From Trichostrongylus colubriformis (taxonomy: Eukaryota; Nematoda; Chromadorea; Rhabditida; Trichostrongylidae), in NCBI GenBank assembly GCA_963978905.1, contig OZ022257.1, positions 24,505,274-24,569,273 on the forward strand: 64,000 bases of DNA. The letters are read 5' to 3'. Below are positions 13,801-25,800 of the stretch, piece after piece. Numbering within the stretch: the stretch's first letter is position 1; each line of letters starts with the position of its first letter. The position numbers were made by a program, and so were the translations under genes. Below the pieces are notes generated by a model. It was not told the origin of the DNA, searched no databases, and was given only the letters and a program-made list of their open reading frames with translations.

Positions 13801-16800
13801 ATAGGCCACTACAGTTTGAAAACTTTGAAGTGATTGACTCCCGAGATCCGGTTAGAAGGCTATTATTATATAGGGCGCCAGTTCCTGCATGATGGACAGG
13901 CTTTCCCTGCGGATGATTTTTGGATCTCTGACCTGGATCCAGAATGTTGAGCGAGTTTTGAGTTTTGCGCGCGTCATTTGAATTTCGTGCTCCAATATCT
14001 CAACCGTAACCTCGAAGTCGTCCCCGTTCTGGGATTGCACCCTATGGCACCTAGAGGAGTCGTATACGTGACCCCGTCCTACCGACCAAATGTTCCTTAA
14101 CACGTTGACGACGATGTCGGTCAAGCTGTCCGACGGCCATTCTGTCTTGTCGGACGGCATCGGACACTGCTGACCGACAGCGGTGGAAGTTAGGCAAAAC
14201 ATAGGATTTCCGCATCTTTTTTTTGTTTTAATGTGTATCTTATGGTTTCAGCAATCTAAGTTTGGCTTCGACCAGTGATCCATTTATTTAAAAGACTACT
14301 GCTTCATTTGTAACAATCAACACTCAAATCAAAATGAACCAGAAAATTACACAACTCAATGATCATGAACAGTCTAGAAACATATGACAACAGAAAATTT
14401 TGCATTTGTCGCACCTTGTCTTAGTTTTTTCGCCGCACTCCCAGCCTTTTCCCTGCAAGATGTCTTAAATTTCGCTCTGTAACCTTCTTCACAGAATCTC
14501 TTGTCTTTGGCTTTCACTTAAAGATCGGACACGAACTTTCTTTTCAGTGATGACCTGCTCGTATTGGTTGGCATTGGTTCGTTGTAGATAAGGGCTTCAA
14601 CAATCAATTCCTTGAGAAAATAATTTTTGATCTTCTTCACCTGTAGAAAAAGTACACCTGCAATAGAGAAACCAAGCATTTATCAAGGCTGTCTGTGTGA
14701 CCAGATGATAAAACAGCCTGACATACCACTTGCCTGCCCTTCTCCCACAGGGCGTGCGAGCTGCTACTTGATCACTAAGATCAACGAATCATCCCATCTT
14801 ATTGTAGTCGATAACAACAGTGGGTTTTCCGTTGGGATGGCAGCCGGCGTCGTGTTTGATGGGAAGCATGTCTATGCCTTTTCGATTCCTCCACTTCATC
14901 ACAAGAACTCCTTTCTGATTTTGTTGGTGAACACATTCACCGCGTTTCACTTTCTATCTTTCACCACTTGCGGCACACCTGATTCCTTCTTAGAGTACCT
15001 ACGAAGTCCGTGCGCTTCTTCAGAAGTTGGTGGACCAACTGCAACTTGTGTACCAGTTGTCGGTACACAAACATCTGCCTTGCCTTAGGAATCCCTTCAT
15101 GAGCTCCATCACCACGGCTTCAGCTACGCTTCTCGTTCTCTTCGAATCCTTACCGGCGTACACCTTCACCTTCTGCGTGTAACCTGACTTTGAACAAAGT
15201 TTGAACAGTTTTATACCGAACCAGTGTCTCTGACCCATTGTACTGCTAGGAAGAAACTTGTCCTCGGAAAGGTACTATCGACTCGTCAATGCATAGCTCT
15301 TTATCGGGCTTATACTTCTGAAAAATAGCATCCAGATCGTCCAAGATTGGCTGGATTTTGTATAGTTTGTTGCTTCTGTCTACTGTTGTCGGCGAAATGG
15401 ATGTATCGTTAGAGCTCTTCAAATCGTTCCCCAGTCATGATGTCACCGGCAATAGAATTCCCTTTTCTGACAAGATTCCGTGGTTTCAGTGACCAGTAGT
15501 TCCTCTGGTTGTCCAGTGGGCAACGCGACATCTGTAGACAGAGGTCGAAAAACCTCTCCAGCTTCTCAGCGTCTATCAGTATCATTCCACGTTCCTTTCT
15601 TCTGACGACCTAGATTTTCGTTTAAATAGCAACTTCTTCCAGCAAGTCTCCAGAGAAAAAAAGTCGGTAGATCGATAAGATCGTGGCAACGCTGCACTTC
15701 TTTATGATTTCCAGCTGGCTCATTGAAAACGCATCTATTACTTGATTGAACTGTATCCATCTAGATGGCTTCTGTACCGTCACCATCATCGTCGTCATCG
15801 CTCGTATCTCCTGGATCAAAGTCTACCTCGTTAAGCGCAACAGCTGGGACAAGGGTGTATGTATCGTCCTCAGTCATGTTAAGGTATTCAGCATCACTGT
15901 CCAACAGTTCAACGAAACCTCTTTCCAAATCAATATCGTCCATAGCAGAGCTCATGTTGATGATAAGATCAATACTGTTTGAATTAGCCCGCCTTTTATA
16001 CACATCCCTCATTGTCAGAACGTTCCAGTATGGCGGGAGATACCGACAACTTCGAATGGATTTCTACTAATGTCCATTGGTGTTTTTTCTTCAATATGGT
16101 TAATCATACGTTACAAACACTACTCACTGATCACTGAGTTTTTGAAAAAAATGCAATACATGGTCTGTTTCGTGGGACGATGACGGACACTGTTGACCGA
16201 CGCTCGCCGCGCGGGAGAAATGGGCCCGCGCGCAAACCAGTCAAAACGTTCTCGTCGTCAACGTTGGAGGCCTCGTTCATACTTTGCGGACCGGCGCCAT
16301 CGCCGCCGGTGCGGCGGCGACGGTGTCAATCTGCAATACAACCATCTGCCTTAAGCAGACGACGGGTTCAATAGATAAAGCGCATTGTTTGCCAAACGCT
16401 CGACCCAAGCACACTACAGTATGGTGATCGTGGCAAGAGCCCAGGAATTCAAATTCGAATATGGCATAGTATGGCACTATGCCGAGATTCAAATTCAAAA
16501 TCGTAGGCTCTCACCACGATCACCATATTGTAGTGTAATTGGGTCGAGAGTTTTGCAAGCGGTGCGTATTATCTATCAAGCCGTCTCCTGCGGCATACAA
16601 ATGGTTGCGTCAGTTTGACGCCGCTCTGCCCGTGTTTGACGCCGTCGTTGCTGGTGCGCAAAGTATGATGCGGCCTCAATTACATTCAGAGGTCTACCCG
16701 TACCTCCAATGTATTCATTTCCACATTTCCGGCAGGGGATATTGTGAACTGCTTTTTCAGTGACCTTGCATCCTTTATCTTGATTAGTTGACTACGTCTG

Positions 16801-19800
16801 GATTTAATCGACGCGGAACCGTCTGGATGCCTGAGTTTTTCTCAGCCCGCATGAAAAACGTTGATAAAGGTCTCCAGTACGTCGCAGTGATAATTATGAT
16901 ATAATATCCATCTGTCATGATTCTCGAAGTTCGGTCTTGCCATTTGAGGGGTGGCGGGCAGACGCGCGGTTATCCTACTCTATATAATTGGCTTAGTATG
17001 TCTGTGTGTGTGTGTGTGTGTGTCCGTCTGTCTGTCACGAAATTCATATCTCGCGTCGCAGTAAAGCTGGGACGCTGAATTTTACAAACGATATAGAGGG
17101 TGATAGGGGGACCTAGGTGGTAGTGGACCAAAAGTGATAGCAGCTGATACGCACTGATAACGAGCCTATAAAGGCGAATGTCACCAAAGTCGTTTCGCCT
17201 TTCGGCTTGATCCTAGAGCTCTGACACTCATAGGTGTTTTGCGGGATGGGGCGGGAACATTAATGGTGTGTGACCCACATTGATAACTGTTGATAAGATA
17301 CGATAAGGAGCGTGAAATGGCTAGAGTCGACGAATGCGTTTCGCATTTCAGGTTGATCCCAGAACGCTGACACTCATAGGTGTTTTGCGGGATTGGGCGG
17401 GAACATTGATGGTGGGTGACCCGCACTGATAACTGTTGATAAGATACGATAAGGAGCGTGAAATGGCTAGAGTCGACGAATCCGTTCGCCTTTCGGGTTG
17501 ATCCCAGAACGCTGACACTCATAGGTGTTTTGCGGGATGGGGCGGGAACATTAATGGTGGGTGACCCGCATTGATAACTGTTGATAAGATACGATAAGGA
17601 GCGTGAAATGGCTAGAGTCGACGAGTCCGTTTCGCCTTTCGGGTTGATCCCAGAACGCTGACACTCATAGGTGTTTTGCGGGATGGGGCGGGAACATTAA
17701 TGGTGGGTGACCCGCATTGATAACTGTTGATAAGATACGATAAGGAGCGTGAAATGGCTAGAGTCGACGAGTCCGTTTCGCCTTTCGGGTTGATCCCAGA
17801 ACGCTGACACTCATAGGTGTTTTGCGGGATGGGGCGGGAACATTAATGGTGGGTGACCCGCATGGATAAGTGTTGATAAGATACGATAAGAAGCGTGAAA
17901 TGGCTAGAGTCGACGAATGCGTTTCGCATTTCAGGTTGATCCCAGAACGCTGACACTCATAGGTGTTTTGCGGGATTGGGCGGGAATATTGATGGTGGGT
18001 GACCCGCATTGATAAGTGTTGATAAGATACGATAAGGAGCGTGAAATGGCTAGAGTCGATGAATCCGTTTCGCCTTTCGGGTTGATCCCACAACGCTGAC
18101 ACTCATAGGTGTTTTGCGGGATGGGGCGGGAACATTAATGGTTGGTGACCCGCATTGATAACTGTTGATAAGATACGATAAGGAGCGTGAAATGGCTAGA
18201 GTCGACGAATCCGTTTCGCATTTCAGGTTGATCCCAGAACGCTGACACTCATAGGTGTTTTGCGGGATGGGGCGGGAACTTTTAGTGTTAGTGATTCAAA
18301 GTGATAATGGTTGATAAGATTCGGTATGGAGTATGAGAAAACAAACGTCGTCAAATTCGTTTCGCCTTTCGCACTGATCCAAAAGCGCTGACAATCATAG
18401 GTGTTTAGCAGGGTGGGACAGGGACATTAGTGGTGGGTGACCCGCACTGATAACGGTTGATGAGATACGATAAGGAGCGTGAAATGGCTGGAGTCGTCGA
18501 ATTCGTTTCGCTTTTCGCATTGATCCTAGGGCGCTAACACTCATAGATGTTTAGCAGGGTGGGCCAGGAACTTCAATGGCGGGTGATCCAAATCGATAAT
18601 AGTTGATAAGATTCGATAATGACTGTGGGTAGACAAACGTCACCGCTGTCACTCATGGGTGTTCAGCAAGGTTGGCGGGAACATTGATAGTGGGTGATCC
18701 AAAGTGATAATGGTTGATAACATTCGATAGGGGCTGTGAGAAGGGAAATGTCACCAAAGCCGAATCGCTTTTGCGGCTAACAGTTAAATGTTCACATGGG
18801 TATTGTAGGGTACGGGAACCTCAATGGTATTGTTGGGTACAGGGCCTCAGTGAAACTGATGGCGGCTTACAGTGGCTGATAGGAGCCATTAGGGATTGGA
18901 CAGGATGAAATCCTTTACAAATCCTTTACATCATTTGCTATTACCAGACGACCGTTTTAGCGAAAGCGACTGATGCTTAGTGCCATCGGGTGAACATATT
19001 TTGTTTAGGTTCTGATATCACTGACCGATGTATCGACCGCTGAATTGCTTAGCGTTTCAAATAGTGGTGCATGACGCTTGATACTGCGATCTACATTGAT
19101 AATCATGATACAACCTATATTTGTGATAGCGAAGCGAGCGGCTCACTCGGAATCATTTTAATTCGGTATTGGCAGCAACACTAGGTATCGACTGCTAGAC
19201 TATGTAAAATTCCAAGTAGTGAAGCATGTTTACGAAGACAATAAACAACGATAATCAAGATATAGATCGACCATTATACCATTAATGTGTAGGAATTGGA
19301 TGCTCAGCAAGTGAACGTTTGTTACCATCGATGCAATCGAATACAAAACTATCTACCTCTAAACTATCCAAACTCCCAATGAAGACGTAAACCAGTTGGC
19401 TGGCGCACACTACTGCGCGCGATTCATGTCGGTGACGTGCAAAATGGATTCGTTGCAAAGCGAGTGAAGTATGTTGACACCAAAATGCTTTATTATCACG
19501 CCATATTCTATGCTTTTTTCCAATTCAATAGCTCAGCTGTAAGTAGAGGAAAGGAAATTCCCGCTCGATTCCATACACAACTGTGGTCGGGCCTATCAAA
19601 CCCATTTTGCACAGCATCGCCATGAAATGCGCGCAGAAGTGTGCGCCAGCCAACTGGTAACTATTATAGAAATAAGGTCAATTGAGAGATTAACCTGCTT
19701 TTTTAAGAGTAACTATTTTTTGTGCTTGTCACATGACATCCCAGTACACTCACTACGATGAAGATCTTTTTAGCTGGTGTGCCCGAAAACCGGTGAAGCA

Positions 19801-22800
19801 GTGGGTTTTGGCAAAGAGGGAGAGATATGTTTACAATCTCCAACCATAATGAAAGGCTATCTGAACAATCCAGAAGAAACCGCAAAAGCGATCGATTCAG
19901 AAGGATGGTTCCATACGGGTAATTTATTGGTACTGCATCCAAGAGAGAAGCGGAACATCAAACTTCAGGCGAAATCGGCATACTGGATCACAGCGGGCAA
20001 ACAACTGTTGTCGAGCACGTTGAGGAGCTCATTAGGGTCGACCGCAAACTGGTAAGCTTTCGCAGGACACAAGTAATAATTAGGTTGTAATCCGGTTTGG
20101 AGCTAACTGAGAAACAACTCCAACCATTATCAAAAAGCCAGTCGTTCCTAAATTCAGCACTCGCTTTTAGGTGGCTTCTTCTGAATTAGAAGACGTGCTC
20201 ATGTCTCACGAAGATGTTGTGGACGCCGGAGTGGTAGGAGTTCCCGATACGCACACTGGAGGAAAGCCACGAGCTTATGTGGTTACCAGAAATGCTCGAC
20301 TTTCCGAATCTGAAGTCGAAAAATTTGTTTTCGGTACTGTGTTTTTCATACATCTGTGAAGCAGAACTCGGGTGAAAAGAAAGTTTCTTTTTCATTCCCA
20401 AAACACGAAATACATGACTTTACTTTGAAACACTATTGATTTCCGGGTGAAGTGGTTTTTTGCTGTGTATCATCCAGTCCCTCTGCTCATCCAATCCTCT
20501 TTGTTAAAAGTATTTCGAACTTAGTCCCTCCATGGGTCAGTTCTCAAAGGAGTAGCTGTGATCCCTGATTTGAAATTGATCACTGCATTGATCGAACTCA
20601 CCATTTCACCCGAATTGCGCGATATTACATCTACATAGCACACTTGAATTTTTTTTGACCCTCACAGTGTAGTCATGTACTGTTCAAATAAAATACCGTT
20701 GTGAAGCATAGGTATGACTACAGGTTATTGGTAACAGCTATTAGATTGTCCGAAAAGTAATGAGACAAACGTCATAGTACTTGTCTTTTGTTCTATGATT
20801 CGTCACGTAATATTCGGCAGTGTTCCTTCACATATTGCTATCTTCGCGACAGAGATCTGATTCCACTGGCGCAGAACTGCGGAGTCTGCGACATCAAGAA
20901 GTTGTTGACCGCTAGCTTGATCGATCTCTAACTCTTTCGGCTTATTCTGGGTCCTTTTCGACGTGTGGGGCTTGGCGTAATTCATTCCTCTCCCACGACG
21001 GCGATTACGCATAATTTCTTCTTCCTTTTCTTCAGCGTTTGTCCCACTCAATTGCGGGGTCGCTTTCCTTGTACGTTGACGCCACTCTTCTCGACTGAAT
21101 GCTTGTGCCGGGGTTATGCCAGCTAGTCCACAGTCTGCACGTAATGTGTCGAGCCAACGCTGCTTGGGAAGGCCTCTCGGCCGCACTCCGTTCACGTTGA
21201 GAGAAAGGTTGATTTGCACACGGCGTTTTCACTAGCTCGCAGGACGTGGCCATACCACCGCAGCCGAGCTTCGCGTATTTTGTCAGTTATTGGAGCAACG
21301 CCAAACTTTTGCCTTATGGTGTCATTCCGAACATGCTCCAAACGCTTTATTCCGGCCGTCCAACGCAGCATTTTCGTTTCCATCACGCTTAGACGTGCTT
21401 CAACTTCTTTAGTAACTGGCCACGTTTCAGCTCCATAGATCGCGACTGGGCGAACGACGCTTCTATAGATCTTCGACTTGAGTCGTTCTGGTATATTCTT
21501 GTCGCAGAGAACGCCCGTCACCGAGCGCCATTTCGTCCAGGCGGAACTAATGCGTGAACTGACTTCGTGCTTCAGGCTGCCGTCGGATGTAATCGTCGAG
21601 CCAAGATATTCAAAGCTGGTTGTACGCGAAAGCACAGTGCTATTGATCATAAAGGAGCATGAGTCGTTCATGTCTGTAGCCATATATTCAGTCTTTCAGA
21701 CATTCACCCTTAGTCCGAACGCCGCCAAGCGATCACACCATGCTTGCACTTCCTTTTCGAGTTCCTTTTTGTCTCCACAAGCAAGCATGACGTCACCAGC
21801 GTACAGAAGTGTACAGGGGTGCTTCTTCTGAAGGTCTCGTGAGATGGTATCCATGACAGCAGAAAAGGAGTGGCGAAAGGGCTGAACCTTGGTGTACTCC
21901 AACTGAGATAGGAAATCCCATCTAGATACCTGCTGGGGTTCGCACTCGGCTTTTTGGACTCGTATAGAGTATACGCACCCATTCCATAAGATCCTCCGAA
22001 ACGTTATGCTGCCGCAAGGCGTACCATATCACTTCTTGTGGCACTCGATCAAAAGCCTTTTCCAAGTCTAAAAAGGCAAGGTGCACAGGTTTTTGTTTTC
22101 GCGATGTTTTTCCAGCAGAATACGTACAGCGTGAATGGCATCTACAGTACTGCATCCGGCTACAAATCCGCACTGGTTGGAAGAAAGTTGAATGACCTTA
22201 CGAAGGCGGCCATCAACAATACGCTCGAAAATTTTCATACTGTGAGATAGCAAGCGGATTGGCCGGTAGTTCTTGCATTCTGCGGGACTTCCTTTCTTTT
22301 TCTAGATCGGAATCGTCAAACTCTTCTGCCAGTCTTCGGGAACCTTCTTCTCTTTGATGATTTGGTTAAAGAACTTCGTGAGCCATTCAGCTGCGTTCCA
22401 GTACCGTGACTTCCAGAGATCAGCTGCTATGTCATCAGGTCCTGTCGCTTTTCCTGGCTTCATCTTCTTCAAGGCCTCTTCACTTTCATTAACTGCAATC
22501 TCCTGGACAGAGCCAAATGTTGGTGGTGCAGAAGGGATGGGTGGATGGCTAAATTCCTCGGTGCATATTTGCTCAAAGTACTCCCGCCATCTCTTCAGCA
22601 CTTTCCTGCGCTCCATTATGAGATGTCCTTGGTCGTCGTTGATGTCATGAAACTTTTCGATATCTTCGCTTTGGCGATGTCGAGCCTTGGCAAGTCGGTA
22701 AAGGTATCGCTCCCCGTCACGTGTTTCGAGTCTCTCTTTGACAAACTCAAAATGTGCAGCTTTAGCAGCAGGCACAGACTTCTTTGCCGCAGTTTTTGCT

Positions 22801-25800
22801 TCTGATACTTCAGCCAGTTTTCGACAGCCTTGTCATTGAGGAATGAGTGATAGAGTCTCTTCTTTTCACGCACTTTTCCTCTGACGTCGTCTGACCACAG
22901 CCACGCTTGCTTGTCAATTTTACGTCGACCTGTCCTCGTATTACCGAGTTCAGAGTGAGCAGCGTGCGTTACTGACTCGGCTATCCTTTTCCAAGTCTCC
23001 TCAACAGTGGTTATTACTGGTAGTCGTACACGAGGAATGACATCCGACTCCCTATTCTTCTGCTGCCACCATCTGATTCTTGTTGGTCCGCTCACTTCGA
23101 AGTGTTTCAACCTTGGAGGTGTTATTTTCAGTGTGCATATCAGCGGTCGATGTTGTGTGGCGAATGTTTCGTAGGGTATTACCTTCGCGTCTGTGACAAG
23201 CCCTTGGTCTCTGTCTGACAAGAATGAAGTCGATCTGTGTTCTGGTTTTCTCGCTGTGGAATGTTATGAGATGGGAGTCGCGCTTCCGAAATTTCGTGTT
23301 CACGATTGTAAGACTGTGCGAGTTTGCTTACTCGAGAATTCGCTCGCCGTCTTCGTTACGTGACCCGTAGCCGAAGCCACCTTGACAACTATAGCCATCC
23401 TTCGTGGCACCAATGTGCCCATTAAGATCTCCCGCGACAATAATAGCGTCCTCCGATGGCACTTCGGCTGTCTTCTCGTCGAGGCGGTTACAGAATTCAG
23501 TTTTAACTGAGTCAGAGCAGCCAGTTTGTGGGGCGTATGCAGAGAGGAAATGATAACGTTCCTGTTCGACAACGAGGATAATTTTCATCAAACGGTCATC
23601 GTATCGTTCAACGCCTGCGATTGTGTCGCGAAAACGGTCCCTGACGATAATACTGACACCGTTAAAAAGCTTAGAGCCGCCACAGAGAATGGCTTTGAAT
23701 CCACGGCCAAGTTCCCTTGACGTGTTACTCGACCATTTCGTTTCTTGCACTGCGCATATGTCGACAAGTCTTCTTTCTGAAGCCTCCGCCAGCTCGCTCG
23801 AACGGCCTGTCAGTGATCCGACATTCAACGTTGCGATGCGCGTCTTCCAAGCGTTAATAAACATTTGAACTAGCTCAGTTGCCCTCCGATGCCGTCCTTG
23901 CACCGGTGACCCTCGCATATTTTCCACACTTGCCGGGCTTTGCAAGTGCGCGTCGGTTCCCGCGAACGCCGTAGCATTCCTACGAATTCCATTGGGTGGC
24001 ATCAAACCATCTGATGTGATGGGGTGTTCGTAGAGCGGCCTGTACGAAGGCCTGTCGTCTGCATCTAGTGTCCGCGCTCAGCTCGGCCCGCTGCGAAGCG
24101 AGCAGTGTCCAATGGCACCACTTGGAGGAGCGGACGTCACCACCGATTACGCATAATTGCGGCTACTTTTTCTGAATGAATGTAAAATATTTCGGAATCG
24201 ACAATGGAACCAGCATGCAACTTCAACACGCACCTTCATGTCAGAAAGGCTGAGAGCGTGCGGAGTAAACTGGAGCAACTTTCCCACTTTGGTTGACGCA
24301 TGAAGAACATCGTGTACCGCGGTTTTGAGAGCTCGTGAGGAGAGCGCGAGCTTGCGCATTGTAATGTTAGGTCGGTCTTCACTGATTGCAAATATGAGTT
24401 GCTTCATTTGCACAGGTGGACGTCCCAAGCGACTACAGCGTTCGAGACATTTCTCACCTTCGTCACACTTGCCATACCATCTGAAGTACGCGCTGGAAAA
24501 TGTGCTTGATCCTACGTTTCCTATAGCAAGGCCGATGGGCCTGATAGTGGATTTGCCGGAACGGGACTGTAGAAGAGAGCCGCCAGGTGCAGCGCTTTCT
24601 TGTCATCCATCTCCGGCGAGTTTATGGAAGAGGATGAGAACAGTATAAACCATATGCCCTTGGTGGCGTATATAAACGGGTCATGCCTGCCACAACCTCG
24701 ACTTCCAAAAAATGTATGCTGTTAAACTTGATTCATTACTTTCCGGAGAACCTGATACCTTGTTTGCTCACGTGCCCATTCAGCATCTGCCCCACAAAAC
24801 TCTGTCATCGTAGATCTGAGAGGCAGTATCGATTATAGCTTTACGGGCAATGTCAAATCATTCACACGTTGCCGGAGACAATGGATCAGACAAAAGGGAA
24901 TGGCGAAACTGTTATACACTTATGAATGGTACATGTCGCGGAACATTCATTATATGTATTTCCTCGAACGCTTAGTCGAGAGTACAAGGGTGGGCTGCTT
25001 CGCTCAATAATGAGTCAAAAGATTGTCGAATGACTCACTCGTAAGGAACCACAAAAAGCTAGCAGTCAAGCTTGGAATTCAGATTTCCTTTTATTTTCTA
25101 CTCGTCATTGTGTGAGATTATAAAGTATAAGTTTGAAGTCTGAAACTAGAGAAGTGACGGTGTGAGAAGTGACGAGAAGCAGCGACGTACAGACCAATCA
25201 CCCACAGATATCAGTTGCTCAATAAGGAGTGTCGAAAGATAAGTGTCACGAAGCCGTCGTGCTTGTCTGGTTGACAGTGGAGCGGACACCTATAATTGTT
25301 ATCTGTTATGGAAAGGATACATTAATGGTGATTGATCAAAAGCGATAATAGCTGGAAAGGGCTGACGGTAAATTATTTATTGAATGCATTGCGACCATTG
25401 CAGCCTGAGTTACGTTACACGCATTTCGTGACTGTTTCGATATCAGCAGCAGCGCAGCGCATCACACTATGAAATCCGTACAAGTGGTGGGAGCTCACAA
25501 AGATATGATAAGTGAACGACCACCATAGTCCGTATTTTGTATGTGAGCCCGGTTGCTCCGTTATCAAAGGCAACGAAATCTATCGGTCACTTGAGGATCT
25601 CAATTTGGCCAAAAATTCCGGCATGCTCTGAGCAGGCTAAACAGCATAATTGTTGACTCTAGCGCTACACCAACTTTGTCACTGTTCAGAGATCCATCTT
25701 CCTACAGATGGACTAAAAAGTCAAATTATCGCTAATTATGCCTTCAAGCTAATATTATTTCATGGTGATACAGTGATATTCAGATAACTTCCCGAGTCAC

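Noticed and set aside
15746..16070. Serine-rich plus-strand frames
   Set aside because: These are antisense shadows of the acidic N-terminus of the piggyBac-like transposase relic.
14140..16210. GGACACTG(C/T)TGACCGAC repeats as piggyBac terminal repeats
   Set aside because: The two copies are in direct, not inverted, orientation and lack TTAA flanks.
17181..18102. Minus-strand open frames of ~114 codons in the 146-bp array
   Set aside because: Successive frames are near-identical because the DNA repeats; no codon-level conservation or known motif, and the edge units contain stops.
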